From the NCBI GenBank assembly GCA_009103225.1, contig RHPI01002069.1, positions 1,586,329 through 1,650,328 on the forward strand: DNA of 64,000 nt. The letters are read 5' to 3'. The translations under genes and the position numbers were made by a program. Origin of the DNA: Chlorokybus atmophyticus (taxonomy: Eukaryota > Streptophyta > Chlorokybophyceae > Chlorokybales > Chlorokybaceae). Of this stretch, positions 1 to 12,230 are shown one piece after another. The notes below the pieces were generated by a model. That model was not told the DNA's origin and did not search any database. It was given only the letters and a program-made list of their open reading frames with translations. Positions within the stretch are counted from its first letter, which is position 1; the number at the start of each line of letters is the position of its first letter.

Positions 1-1827
1 ATGGGCCCCCGCACCCCGAGTTGTTGCTGCTATGTTATGTGATGCCATGTGCCTTATCTTCAATAAAGGCCCCTTTATCGTTGTGCCTTATATCAAAACG
101 GATGTTTTGGTTGGTGACAATGTCAATACATTACCTACGAGTGCATTTTGTGCTTTATGGTCAAAAACGATGACGCGCGCAATGTTTACGATTTATGCTA
201 GGCATGCATTGAATATGGCATTTACGCCATAATTTCATTAATTTTGTCTTTAATCTACATATGAGCCTGATAGGTAGATCATGAGGCTTTATACATATAG
301 TATAAAATAAACAAATAAAGTTGTTGTGAAGATGAAAATCTTACAACATTGCTCACTCGAATCATAGCATTAACAGTCCTTGACTTATATAACCGGTGAA
401 AGGAGTATTAATGACAACTGCAAATTGTGTAACATTTGTTAACAAACATTCGCAATATGCTATATTTTTAATCTCATAAGTAGTGTCCTTTAAAGGGTCA
501 TCGCACATTTTGCAAGTAATGGATTGCAATAGACATGCACATACAGTTATAGTATATGTGTTATAACCATACTAGTATTTGAACAACGTCTTTCACAGCT
601 TCAGTAAATAAATCATCGAATTACTTTTCGTTAAAAGATTCACAACATATATGCAGCTGTTGCATATGTTGTCATAATATATGACGACATATAAATATAT
701 ATGTCGTCATATATATATGACGACATACATGAAAATTGTGGCTCCACATGTAATAGCAACTGCGCTAGCATTGTGTATGGTTACAAGTGGTTACGCTTTC
801 TTTTCATTGTATGTATGTCGGATGTCATGTAGTGTACCATGAATGTTAATTTGTATGATGGAGTTTTATAGGAAGTCACTGCAGTCAGGAGAGAGCGAGA
901 TTGCCATGACCCATCAGTGCATGGCCCATGAGTGCAACTAGTTGCAGGCCTTGATACTTCAGCAATGTGGAGCTTGGAGTTTGCCTGAAGTACAAGAGTC
1001 AAGCCATCCAGGTCTGACTGGTTTGGGTGACTGACACTCTGCGGAAGCCATCTCTTGGAGGGGCAGAAGCAGTGAGGATCGTCGGTTAGAACCCATCAGT
1101 GACGTAAGGCGACCCTTGTGCAAGCGGCTGTGTATGTCAATCCACATAGGGGATGGCGACAGGTGATTGACCGAGCACAGGAACAGACAAAATTAACCTC
1201 TCCACGTCACCCATGGAGTTTGTTCATTGCGGAAATCGCCTCCCAAGATCACCGACAGCGCTGCGTACTTGCTGACCTAGGACAGGTGTACTACCCAACT
1301 AGTAAAAACTCAATGCCAAATGCAATAGAGTGAGAGATGCGGTTGGTTGGTCTTCTTATCCCTCCCACATTGCCGCGAAGAAGGGGGTTGGGGTGGTGGT
1401 TGGGGTGGGGGTGTTATCATCCAATAAAAGGAATTGCAATGGAATAACACGCACCAGAGCGTACAACCAATTTCATGCATGTGGACACTACAGTACTCGA
1501 TACTTGAGCTTGTGCGCATCCATGCCATGTATTGCAACACATGAACTCCGTGTCACATGATGATAACATGCACACAACGCAATGCATTTGGATCATTGGC
1601 TCATCATGTTTCTAAATGGCTACTACGCAGTTGACGCATCGCACAAGCTGTATGATGTTGCTGTCATGTAAGCACAACCATTATTGTATCTCATGATGTT
1701 CGTCGCATATGCAGCTTTGCCCAACGCACATGATGCGCAACTTAACAATGAATTGTGCTTTAAGAGCTAAATTGATGTAAGCTATATGCGTATCATTGAG
1801 TGTGGAGCATAAGCAAATGCAGTACAA
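1..1827. other. Intergenic, AT-rich, no gene seen
   Basis: No open frame here shows a recognisable protein or exon structure. The stretch is AT-rich with many short palindromic words. A conspicuous inverted repeat lies at 676-726, listed separately. A G/T-rich run lies around 1381-1412. Confidence 0.6.
676..726. repeat. Short perfect palindromes (atatgacgacatat type)
   Basis: The word tatgacgacata and its reverse complement tatgtcgtcata alternate three times within about 50 bases, so this stretch can fold into alternative hairpins. Nothing around it looks like a gene. It may be a remnant of a small inverted-repeat element. Confidence 0.6.
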
Positions 1828-2463
1828 AGATCATATGCTTAAGTGAAGCGTGCAAATTAATCCACTTAGGTGCCCTTGGCGTGAGGCCCATGCAGCTGAT
1901 GCATGATAGCGTGCATAGTTGAGTGGTTGTGATGCGATACTTTGTTGTTGTATTGAGAATGTGTATAGAAAATGAACGAAGACGTTGTGTACTGGGAAGG
2001 CAGCTACGCATGTGTCGATGTTAGCGTTATGGCTTTGACAAAGATTACATGCTCAAGTGACGCGTGCAAAGTAATCAACTTAGGTGCTCTTGGCGTGAGG
2101 CCCATGCAATTGATGCATGATAGCGTGCGTAGTTGAGTGGTTGTGATGCGCGCTCACTTTGTTGTTGTATTGAGAATGTGTACAGAAAACCGAAGGCGTT
2201 ATGTACTGGGTAGGCAGCTACGCATGTGTCTGTGTTAGCATTGTGGCTTTGACAAGATCATATGCTCAAGTGACGCGTGCAAAGCAATCCACTTAGGTGC
2301 TCTTGGCGTGAGGCCCATGCAGCTGATGCATGATAGCGTGCATAGTTGAGTGGTTGTGATACGAGCTTACTTTGTTGTTGTATTGAGAATGTGTACAGAA
2401 AGTAGACGTTGTGTATTGGGTAGGCAGCTACGCATGCGTCTGTGTTAGCATTATGGCTTTGCA
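1828..2463. repeat. Three tandem copies of a ~212-bp repeat
   Basis: Three head-to-tail copies start near 1828, 2041 and 2253. Each contains the landmarks 'cttggcgtgaggcccatgca', 'gtgcgtagttgagtggttgt' and 'tactgggtaggcagctacgc' with few differences between copies. The unit length of about 212 bp is constant. Partial open frames across it are stop-ridden, so it looks like a minisatellite or satellite rather than coding DNA. No RNA gene was recognised in the unit. Confidence 0.85.
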
Positions 2464-2932
2464 CTGGGTTCTTGTGACGATTAGGCACAATGTATAAAGA
2501 GAGATTGGATTTGCATGCAGCCAATACACCTTCAGCATTCTCAATCTTCAGACTTATGAACACGCACACACATGCACTGTTTCTGCTGATTCTTGCACTA
2601 TGGTATGCCTCAAGCCACGCATGCACGCACGCACCCATGCACCATTGCACATTATGTTGGGTGTTATTAACAACAAGTCTATCAGTAAGAGCAGGCAGGG
2701 CTGTCCCAAACGACACAAATGCCTGTTACATCGTTGATACACCTCTTAACGAGCTCATTGTCTCAACATCCTGCATTCATATAGAGCACCACCCCCAGCA
2801 GCCACATCGGTACTGAATACGTCTCACTCATGTTACAGCGCGAGCAACAAGCCACTGTACAGGATATGCGAGGCAGTATGCTTATGTTGCGGCCGTGCTG
2901 ACTACTGCCACCCAACTAGCCACAGACAAGTA
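2464..2932. other. Intergenic, nothing recognised
   Basis: Open frames of up to about 110 codons exist on both strands but have no recognisable composition, motif or splice context. This is probably the 3' flank of the glycosyltransferase gene on the minus strand. Confidence 0.5.
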
Positions 2933-5900
2933 TTAGCATGTGTCATGCAAGAACACAGTAGAGGCCACAGAGGAAATCGCAGCATCATGACAAAAATTGC
3001 AAATAATGCAACTCGGTTCATTACATAATCTATCACCTAGGGGGGGCTTATCTAGCAAAGGACGCTCTAGAATGACTTGAGAGTGCATGCTGAGATGATT
3101 TGCTCCCAGTACAGTCGTGACAAGCGCAAGCATTGTCTCCAGCGCGAGGCATATGAATTCCTGAATGCCTGCTGCATAGGCAGAGACTTGCATAAGAGAC
3201 GAACCTTGCATTGTGAACCGGTGCCTTAAAATGAAGGTGTTCGCATTGACAGCGTACCTGATGAAGGGCACTTGCAGAGTTGCAAGCCGATTTAACCGCG
3301 GCAGATGCCCGCGCCGCACCCACCACCACACCAGCACCAATGCTCCGCCAACCAACACCAAGAAAGCCAACAACAACCACATAAGATAGAATAGTGTGCC
3401 ATGCTCCACAACCTGCATGTGTAACCATAAACTGTCGTCAATGCAGGCGCCGCGGAACTTGGACTGAGAACACACAGTACACGGCAACCCACTCGTGCAG
3501 CATCACACAACAACGCTGTGGCATGGCCTACACACGTTACCTCATAGTGACAAGTAGTTGCGCGGATGCGGTCAAAGTAAGCCTCATCGCATGGGGCGCG
3601 CTGAGGGCCGGCAACCCTCGCATGAGCAACAACCTCAGAAGCACAGATCGGCACGTGCGGATTGACCGCCAAACCGACAACACGGCCCTTGAGTTGCTTC
3701 AAATTGTGCCAATGGGCACGCGCCGCCTCAAGGGCGAGGGCCGAGTCCGCAATGAGCGGGCCGTTTGGGCTGTGAATCCACCTGTGCTTTAACCTGACGT
3801 CCAGAGACATGAACACGTTGGCGAGCTGAGCCCGCCACGGGGGCCACTCTTCTTCACCAAGGACCACTACCGATATGAACGCAGCTCTGCCCAACGCCAG
3901 GCCGAGCGCCTCCATCTGGCGGTAAAAGGTAGATGGGATCGGCACGTGGCCTGCTAGTGTCAGTGCCACAAACACAGTGTCCTTGTCTGTCCACCGCACC
4001 GCAGCGGGGCAACTTTGTTGGGTCCCTTGCGCCGGGTCCGCTGCAAGCATGCGGCCACTGTGCACAGGCTCCCAATGGCATTGTGCCTCGCCGACACAAT
4101 TTGTTGCTCCGTCCGGCAGCGGGCAGCACTGCAGCAGCGGCGGTATGGTTGACGGCGCAGGCACGTCCTTAATGGACTTGATGACGCTGTGCAGGTACTG
4201 CTCGCCTGACTGGAAGTAGCTTTTCCACGGGTTTGGAGCAATGCCGATGTCGAACGGCTTGGAGCCGTACTTTGACGGGACACGCTTCTGGCGCGCAAGG
4301 TCAATGTCGGCAAAAACCGCAGGCTTGTAAGCCACGAGGACACGCGGGTCGATGACCACGCGCGTGTTCAACCCGTACGCTTTCCAGATGTCCTGGCAAA
4401 AGAAGGTCATCTCCGACGCGGAGCACTCGCCCCGCCACTTTCGCGTGCGAAACCGCGTCTGCTGGTCGTAAAACACCTCCGGCCGTATCGACACCATCCC
4501 GTTCCAAGCGCAGTACACGGACACAGGCAGTCCCTGCAAAGTGCAAGCGAGAGTTGATAACCGGCAGAAGTGCACAATGGTTTGCCAACTTCACAGCTTA
4601 CACGCACACATCTGTTTGGCTTTACAAACATGACGTAGACAAACTCACCTGTTGAAACCGCGCCTGGCTTTCTGAGAGGCGCACGTAAGGCGGGAAGCGA
4701 TTGATATCGTCTCCGTTGAGATCTTGGCCTACCCAGATGTCATAATACACAGGGCCCTTCCTTCTCTTCCAGTCAATCTTGTTGATGTCCAGGCCGGCCG
4801 CTATGTGCGCGTCGTGCAACAGCAAAAGCAGCACGTCTTCCGCACAGAAGAAGACATCATTATTGAAAAATACCTGTTACGTACAAGAGATTGGCATAAG
4901 TGCATGCACATGTATTGCTGCAGGAAGTGATATCTGTGTATAACCACTCACGACTGACTGCTCAACAAACCTTATCAAAACGCATGTGGTGTGCCAAATC
5001 AAAGAGGGGGTCGAGGGCTCGATTGCGGACGCGAGCCAGGAACTCGATGCGCGGGGCGCCTTCCGCCCGCATATCCGTGGAGTTGCTCACGATCAGATGC
5101 GACACGCGCCTCTTATCCAGCAGCGAATGCAGGCCGGAAATAACCTCGGCGGTCTTGTCCGTGCTGCCGCTTTCATATACGGACACAAACACCTTGCCGG
5201 GGTCCAGCCACGATATCACTCGCAGGAGCTCCGTCGCCAAATGAGGAGAAACTTCCTGATTCTGGTGCAAATTCATAGCAAAGAATACGCTCCATGACTG
5301 AAGCTCAGCTCCGACCAAGCTCTCAAGTCCCTTTGCCCAATGTCGAGAACACACGGCCTGAGTGTCGCGATAGCTGGCACTGTACGACGCCAGATCGTCA
5401 GCCTTCAACTGCATGCCAAACATGCGCACAACATCAGTTGCAATGCATGTGGACATACAAGTACTGAATAAGTACCACACAATTGTGGCTTACTACACCA
5501 TCAGCGTCATGCACTCACCGCGCGGCTGGGATGCAAGTCGAAGCCAGCATGCTCATCTAATGACTCGTCCAGCTCCAGATGCTCGTCCCCTTTCAACACG
5601 GCACTCACGCCCCTGGCACCGGCATGATGATCGACAAACGAGCTCTTGAAAGTCTGTACTGTCGGCCCGGGCCTGAGACAAGCCAACCAATCAGTGCATG
5701 ATGGAGAGATGCTCAATTGCAATTGAACTGCATTTGGATACTGACCTGGGGACGGTTATTGTCAACCGTTGGAAGGTAATGGAGACCGCAAAGAATAGCA
5801 ACATCGCACACAAGAGAATGCTTGCAAATGCAATCTGCACGCAGGCGCTGCCACGAACAGAATGTCCCCGCGCGCGCTTGTCCAGACGCAGCGGCAACGC

Positions 5901-5999
5901 GTGGTTACCATTTTGCTCAGGCCGGTGGGAAGGTTTTTCATCCTCTGAGAGCAAGGTACACGTAATCACTCGGATTGCGCTGCCTGTGCTTGTGTTCAT
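2933..5999 (-). CDS. CAP59/CMT1-type alpha-mannosyltransferase-like protein (GT69), six exons
   Basis: Exons (minus): 5999-5746, 5672-5519, 5408-4971, 4873-4649, 4533-3541, 3463-2933. All have GT-AG borders and compatible phases, giving about 864 residues. The N-terminus is basic and followed by one hydrophobic segment (near residue 60), the layout of a type II Golgi membrane enzyme. Exons 3-5 carry the family signature: 'VFFAMNLHQNQEV', 'VFVSVYESGSTDKT', 'RIEFLARVRNRAL', then 'FDKVFFNNDVFF' formed exactly across an intron, 'YYDIWVGQDLNGD', 'VYCAWNGMVSIRP' and 'ECSASEMTFFCQDIW'. GT69 enzymes transfer mannose in the secretory pathway (family knowledge). The second half of exon 5 is extra and faintly resembles the first part of the same domain. 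The last exon encodes a strong membrane segment followed by RR, so the chain may be anchored at both ends. The 3' end is uncertain: a donor near 3258 could remove the last about 110 codons. Confidence 0.75.
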
Positions 6000-7780
6000 G
6001 GTGTGATGCTTTGTACGTGATAAACATGTTCAGCACGAATGCCAACAACACATCAAACAACCTGCTCACCTGTGAACCCGTTTAAGATGGGGTGGCTGGC
6101 ATTCCGTGGAAAGCCCCTACCCCATCGCATGATATACCGGCCCGACAGCAGTTGTCGGCCAGGTCAAGGTGAACTCTACCCGTCACTTTACTGTCATCCT
6201 TGCAACCTATTGTTTAACCCCAATCATAAGTTGATGACGGATGTTCTTGACACAGTGTGAGGAACTCACATGGCAAGTGCATTACGCTCACCCAACTGAA
6301 CACTTGCTCGATCGCATGCACATATAACCTGCTTAGTTGCCAAGGCAGCAGAATGCAAGCGTGCTTGGCGTTCCAGATGGTGCCAATATAATATAGCCTG
6401 AGTAAAACCCACGAACGGACAAGTACACTGCGGCTAATAAGAAAACGTGTAGTGTGCAAAAAGCACACTGCTTTCTACAGCAGACATGCTGGTCTGAAAC
6501 CCAAACGGACGACACAGTCAACATTTAATGTGGTGTCACTATCAGCATTCAAACGTGAAGGTTTTGCCGGACTTGTGTGAGTCACTACATGTTTTCCGGT
6601 GCAAAAGGAGAGACACCAAGGACATATTGTTGCGCTCTACTGCATTCGTGTAACTTCAACCCTGGATGCTGTTGAACCGAGTGGAGTTGGAAACAAGGTT
6701 GTGGCATGCCTGCACGCCAGCAGTGCAGCTATGCTGGTCACTGTGTGGAGACTGGGGAGAGACTCTGCATTTTTGTGTTGATATTTAGGCAAAGTTAAGG
6801 TGGAGCAAACCAACAATACATACACCTCCACGCAACTTACGTCCTACATTTCAGTCGGCTCTCACACAGGTAAACCGCGTCATAGGCTAAACAGACAAAC
6901 CACAGCTGGGCACCGCATGCACGCGAAAGACGCCGGCTGACCAGTGACCAAGCAAACGGCGCGTGCCTTGTCCATACATGCAAGCAATGACGGTACCTAA
7001 CGTGGTAGGCTCGTCGTCCTTCACCCCGCCGGCGCACGCCCACTCACACAGGAATATCAAGCATGCGGCGGTAGCAACCGCCTCCTCCGCGGCTGTGCCA
7101 GGCAGGCAGGCAGGCAGGCCTCTCTGCTCCTACGCACCGCCCGTTCCACTCCAGCCCCGCTGCACAGCAAATGGCAAGTCCAAGCAGCCGCGGCTAGCCT
7201 CCTTCGGTCAGCGTCGTCGGTCGGCAGCTCAGTCCCGCCGCCGCCGCCGCCGCCGCCAAGTTTCCGCACGCCACTTGACTGTGCCTGCGGCGGGCGCGTG
7301 TGTCCGAACCCAAACACAGTCACAGAAGCACCACTGCTGCCGTGTGCTGTGCCAGCCAGCACCAAAGGAGAGGCTTCCTCGAAGATCCCCACTGGCCCCC
7401 ACCAACTCAGCACCAAACAGCCCATCGCATTGGATTGGATCCTGTGCAAAACACAAACTTGAATCATCAAGGCTTGCTGAGCGCGGGAAACTTTGCCCGG
7501 GAAAAGGGGGGGTTTTCAGCGCCGACGTTTTGCTTTGCGTGTCGGTGGTCGGCGTAGCCGCACATGGCGGGCGGCGGCGGCGGTGGTGGCGGCGGCGGTG
7601 CGGGGTGACGCGCTGCGCCCGAGCGAGGGACGCGCCAAGGAGGCCAACCATGGGGGTGAGCTGCACTGCAACGACTGTCTGTTGTGCCACGCGTAGCTAG
7701 ACAGCTAAGCGCTGCGTTCATTCATTGTCGTCGATGGCCGTGATTGGTGACTGTCGTTGGCCTGGTGGTTGAGGCAGACG
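6000..7780. other. Intergenic; GC-rich promoter-like stretch before elongin B
   Basis: The first part (6000-6950) holds nothing recognisable. From about 6950 to 7700 the DNA becomes GC-rich with runs of CCG/CCGCCG and the word ggcaggcaggcagg. Long open frames on both strands here are composition artefacts. Its position just before the elongin-B-like start suggests promoter and 5' leader. An ATG at 7650 is followed directly by a good splice donor and could be an alternative upstream start exon. Confidence 0.45.
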
Positions 7781-8664
7781 ATGTACGTGCGCGTAAAGAG
7801 GAAGCGCACAACCGTCTTCGTGCACGCGGAGCCCACCGACACCCTCGGTAAGCTGACCCGTGTACACCTGCAGACGACTTAGCACGACACAGCAAACAAC
7901 AAGTGGCTTGCTACGTTAGCTGGACTGGCTTTGCGCGGGTGCGTGTCGTGTTTGCTGCGCATGTCTGCGACCGACCGACCGACCAAAACACTTCTGCTGC
8001 AGGACAACTCGATTTCTAATCCTATGCATGTTGTTGGGAATAGACCACAAACAGGCGCAAGAAGTCTCATTTTCGCTCTTGCAATCTTGCTTGTTGAGTT
8101 GTGTTTGCGTCTCACACAGGGCGCGTGAGGGAGCGTCTTGGAGCGATGATCACCGTGCCTGCTGCGAACCTGCGTCTGTGCGCGCCCGACCGGCCCGCAG
8201 CCACCGTGCTCGACGAGAACAAGACACTTGCCGACCTGCGAATTGAGAACGACGCCGTGCTCGCCGTCGTCTACAAGCAGGAAGGTGGGTCCACCTGCAC
8301 CCGCGTGCAATCACACATGCATTGTCACAAGCTTGCACATCCCCACCAAGCTGGTGTTGCAAAGGCTGTGTTTGCACACCAACTCAGCAAGAATGGTGCT
8401 TCGTTTACTCCACAGAGTATGCTATCTGCAGGTTGTGCACTGAGTTGACAGTGCGTTGGTGCCATTGCCTTATCTTTCTGGAACAGCTGCACTGCAAGTC
8501 ACTGTACGATCGAATGGCTTTGGGTAAAGTATCAACAAGCTTACTGCGCACGTTTCCAAAAGCATTGTGTTTGTCGAAAAGGCACTGAGGAGTGGGAAGA
8601 CGTGGACATTGAACAGCTGCCAAGCAGGGCTGGTGCAGTCGACGATGCCGCAGCAAAGTCATGA
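7781..8664 (+). CDS. Elongin-B-like ubiquitin-fold protein, three exons
   Basis: Exons 7781-7847, 8120-8284 and 8582-8664 join in phase to 104 residues plus stop. The protein starts MYVRVKRKRTTVFVHAEPTD, continues through a ubiquitin-like fold with the 'ENKTLADLRIENDAVLAVVY' stretch, and ends with an acidic EEWEDVDIEQL tail. This order matches plant elongin-B-type proteins. Animal elongin B is about 118 residues and works with elongin C as adaptor of cullin-RING ubiquitin ligases and in transcription elongation (family knowledge). The third exon's acceptor (aaaag) lacks a clear pyrimidine tract but restores the expected acidic tail in phase. An upstream ATG at 7650 could add a short N-terminal exon (MGT then MYV). 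Nothing in the sequence shows which cullin system it serves. Confidence 0.8.
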
Positions 8665-9277
8665 GGTTTGCATAGCAAGGACACCGTAGTATAACTAGTG
8701 ACACTATTGCAAAGTGATACACTGCTGGTGTTTGCCAACAGCCTGCAGAAGCACAGTCAAACGTAACCAAGTGCATCCGGCATGTGTTCATGCATTGCAC
8801 AAGATTGGCGGGGTTGAGCAGAGGCGTCGGTATTCTACCAATTGTTGCGCTTTATCGTGTATTTCTGGTGTCATCATGCCGAGCAACAAGCGCATGTCGC
8901 CATTTGTTGCAAGTGTAGTGCACCATTGTTGCAGACACACCTCTTCAATCGACTTAGCTTGCAACTTATGCAAGTCGCAAGCTAATGTGAAACAAGCGTT
9001 GTTGCAAGTTTCGTCAAATTAGCACACGTTTGCATGTTTTAAGAATAGCATTGTGAAAGCTAGTGATTTGTGTATTGACATGCAGTGTACATCGCAATGC
9101 ATACCATAAAATTGACATGTATATAATGCATGCATCGCAGAAACTCATTGTGTCATTGCGCGTTAATTTAGATGATTCATTTGCCATATTCAAACTTGCT
9201 ACAGATTGATGCATCAACACGTACAACCTAAGCATACCATATTCGTGCGAACACACAACCCCCCGATACAAATAAAG

Positions 9278-9338
9278 CCCCCCCCCCCCCCCCCCCCNNN
9301 NNNNNNNNNNNNNNNNNNNNNNGGGGGGGGGGGGGGGG
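9278..9338. repeat. Poly-C / gap of N / poly-G
   Basis: About 20 C, then 25 N (9298-9322), then about 16 G. A C-run facing a G-run across a gap suggests either a foldback homopolymer or a scaffold join between reads that each failed in a homopolymer. The true length and orientation here are unknown. Confidence 0.8.
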
Positions 9339-9605
9339 TCGCACAAACTCATTACATACAGATGATGACACATGATACAAACATACCAAAGACCGCGAAT
9401 GACAAAAAACAATGTCCTTTTGGAGGCGCACTGTACAATGCGTACATTCTTAACGACAAGCTGGTTACTACATAGCGTGCCATATTGCTACCTACTTATG
9501 ATGATTGGTCACGAAATGCAACACAAAATGAAATGATATTGCATATCAACTTACATTACCGTAATAGATGAGGTTGCATTGTTTATAACATTGCAATTAT
9601 TACCG

Positions 9606-9606
<1 letters not shown>

Positions 9607-9683
<77 letters not shown>

Positions 9684-9688
9684 GAGAG
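9607..9688. repeat. (GA)n microsatellite
   Basis: About 80 bases of near-perfect GA dinucleotide with one GG interruption near 9672, ending at a single N at 9689. Confidence 0.95.
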
Positions 9689-10043
9689 NACCAGCCATCA
9701 GTCGCTAATTCAATTCAATTCACACCAAGCGCTGCTTGCTTTGTGCTCGAAATTTGGGCTCGAAAGCTACTTGTTAACATCATTCTTTCGCAATAACACA
9801 TGTCGACATGTAGATTCCATTACGCAAGATAGCAACAACTTTTGAATTTAATTACATACAAACATCTGAATTGGCATGCATTGATGGATCATCGATGGAT
9901 CATGCAAGCATATGGTATAGCAACGGGGCCCTGCATGAACCGTAAACCCAATATAAGTGTTACATGGGTGCTACATGGTAAAAAACTTCAACACATACAC
10001 ATAAGTCATTTAGAATCGATTGACCAGCTAAGCTGACGCCCAA

Positions 10044-10736
10044 ATGACTCACACGCACACTGATGAGCTGTACAGACAGTGCGTGGGGGTGCCGATGGGC
10101 AACAACGCTGGTGCACATTTGGCGAATGGGTATCTGCTAACCCACGAACTCGACTTCGCCGACCACCTGCAGAGCACTGGTGACGTACAGCTGTTAGCAA
10201 GGTGCTCGCGCGGCGTACTGCGATACATAGACGATCTGTTTGTGGCGGACATCCCGGAGTTTGAGCATCTGCTGTACAGAGGACCGGGTGTCCCAGGGGG
10301 AGGCATATACCCGCGAGACATTCTGACGGTGACCAGCACTGCCTGCGGTACTTCAGTCTCATTTTTGGATCTGTTAGTGTTCCAGACGGAAGTGGGAATG
10401 TGTACCAGACTATACTGCAAGCGTGATCTGCCAGCCTTCGCCAACGTACCACGCCACCGAGCACCCCTACCATCGTCCAATCTACCTCGCACAGTGAAGT
10501 TGGTCGTCGAATCCCAGTACGCAAGATTCAGTCGCGTTTGCACCTACCGGACTCACTTTGTCAGCGCCATGTCCGCGCTGCTCCTGGGCATGCAGCAGGA
10601 CGGACACCCCATGAAACGCCTGTTGGCGACGCTGCGTCACAAGATGTTGACAGCGAACACCTACGTATACTGCACACCACCGCAGCTCTTGTACAAGCTA
10701 GTGTTTGCGGAAGTGCGCAAGCACCGGGCCTGACTG
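10044..10736 (+). pseudogene. Penelope-like element reverse transcriptase, 5'-truncated
   Basis: An uninterrupted frame of 229 codons reads 'YRQCVGVPMGNNAGAHLANG' (fingers/palm motif), 'GVLRYIDDLFVADIPEFE' (catalytic YIDD), 'SVSFLDLLVFQTEVG', 'LYCKRDLPAFANVPRHRAPL' and 'FSRVCTYRTHF'. The FLDL box, the Y-x-KR box and the R-H/S-rich segment after the palm are typical of Penelope-like reverse transcriptases (family knowledge). The frame is blocked by stops immediately upstream, so the first catalytic aspartate region is missing. No GIY-YIG endonuclease is recognisable downstream. It is probably a dead 5'-truncated copy, although the retained part has no internal stop and may be recent. Confidence 0.7.
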
Positions 10737-12230
10737 TACGAGCCACTGCACGGGGAGCAGGCTGCTGGTAACCCAGCTTGCCCGTGCCACAGACACAACA
10801 AACCAACCCCACCACCCAACCCTACCAGCTGCACCTGACCAGCACAGCAGCACAGCCCCAGCGTACGACCTAAAGGTCCCTGCCCAGCGCAGTGCTGACG
10901 TGAGCACTGCGCGGCAAGGGTTGTTGACAACTGCGGCACGCAGCAGCCCGCGCAGTAGTGGCTGAGAGGAGGGCGGAGGCAGAGGGAGCGGAGGGAGAGG
11001 GGGGAGTTGTCTAGCATGTTGATGCTGTTGCAGCTGTGGCCGTGGTTGACAACGGACTGACCAGCGCCCATGTGAGCAGGTACTAACTGAATGCATGCTT
11101 GTATGTCTAACGGGGCGGGCTAGCATTGGTATAGTGTAGCAAGCAGCCATAGAACTAGCCCGGTGGTTAAATTTGATGTGTAAAGCGTGTGTATGCTTGT
11201 GCTGATGCATGCCATTCGCATTGTCCACATGCATGCTGCCACCGTACCATACCCCTTATATACAACACCACTTGGTGCCAGATTCAGATAATTTTGTTGC
11301 CAAGCTTTGAAACCACGGACGTCATGCTGTATAGCTTCCATAAGATGACATGGGCAATATTGCATGCAACACCCCCTATGCTTACACAAGATGCCTCGCA
11401 CTTCAATAAGCCTGCTGCATGTCCGCACACATACTCGTTGACACGCGAGAAACTAGGCCTTGCACAAGGGGCGCATCGCCGCTGTGCAATAACATACCAT
11501 TGCTAGCCTTGCATGGTGGGTTAACATACCACTACAAGAATGGCCAATCACAACAAACTCAATGACCCATCACAAGGAAGCGCATGCAATGGTAAACGCA
11601 ACATCATTGGTACTCACTGAACAATTCATACTGTTCACTGCAGATTGAGTAGCACAACTGAGATAACCATGCTTCCCAGTCAGCGAGCAACACCTTTGGG
11701 TACACAAACAAGCAGCAACACAACCTGTATGATGGGCACAGACAATGCTGTACAAGTTGTGGAGACATGACACTCAGTACTGGGCGTGCAGCACACAGCA
11801 TACAGATAGCAAAGGCACACAGCAGCGTTTCAACTAACACAAAATGTCAACTCAAACTCGTAACTGCATGCAATCTACAATCCGACTTGCCTCATGCGTT
11901 GCCCCACCAGCCTGGCATCGGAATGGCAGATATGTGCAAAGCCAGCGCATGCATGAAAGCGTTAGTTGGTGTGGAACCCCGCACCGTGGCATCATCAAAC
12001 GCTGTCAGTTCAAGGTCCACTGCCGTCAGCGTCTGCATCACATAAAGGTGTCTTGCAACAAGCATAGCAGGGGGTATGCAACAAACAGCATGAGGTGATT
12101 CAGTTAGTGCGTTAGTAGTGAGCGGCAGCACAAGTTAGTACATAGCCTGCAGACGTGGCCAGCGGCGAAGTGTTAGCTCAGTAGGCACTCACAGAGGTCA
12201 GTAGCCGTCAGTGTTCACCACCTGAAGAGT
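10737..12230. other. Intergenic, contains one hairpin repeat copy
   Basis: No gene recognised. A purine-rich stretch lies at 10964-11005. A copy of the hairpin/A-box-like dispersed repeat lies at 11065-11175. The remainder may be the 3' side of the SF1 gene on the minus strand. Confidence 0.5.
11065..11175 (+). repeat. Dispersed ~110-bp hairpin repeat, copy 1
   Basis: Shares with copies at 16086-16200 and 16283-16395 the order 'cccatgtg.gcaggt', 'catgtctaacgggg', 'gggctag', 'ctagcccggtggt'. The arms cgggctag and ctagcccg can pair. The 3' arm runs into tagcccggtggt, which resembles a tRNA A box (TRGCnnRGTGG). No long flanking element is visible, so it could be a solo terminal repeat or a SINE-like copy. 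Confidence 0.6.

Larger units (their letters stand above)
8665..10043. other. Intergenic with homopolymer gap and microsatellite
   Basis: No gene is seen. The stretch contains a poly-C run, an unsequenced gap and a poly-G run (9278-9338) and a long GA repeat (about 9607-9688), both listed separately. Confidence 0.6.

Noticed and set aside
2258-2716. 152-codon minus-strand frame
   Set aside because: It overlaps the 212-bp tandem repeat and shows no conserved features.
3394-4219. Plus-strand open frames of 80-130 codons
   Set aside because: They are antisense to the well-supported glycosyltransferase exons.
7057-7721. Several 80-250-codon frames on both strands
   Set aside because: They come from GC-rich CCG repeats that leave all frames open; sequences are low-complexity Arg/Pro/Ala strings.
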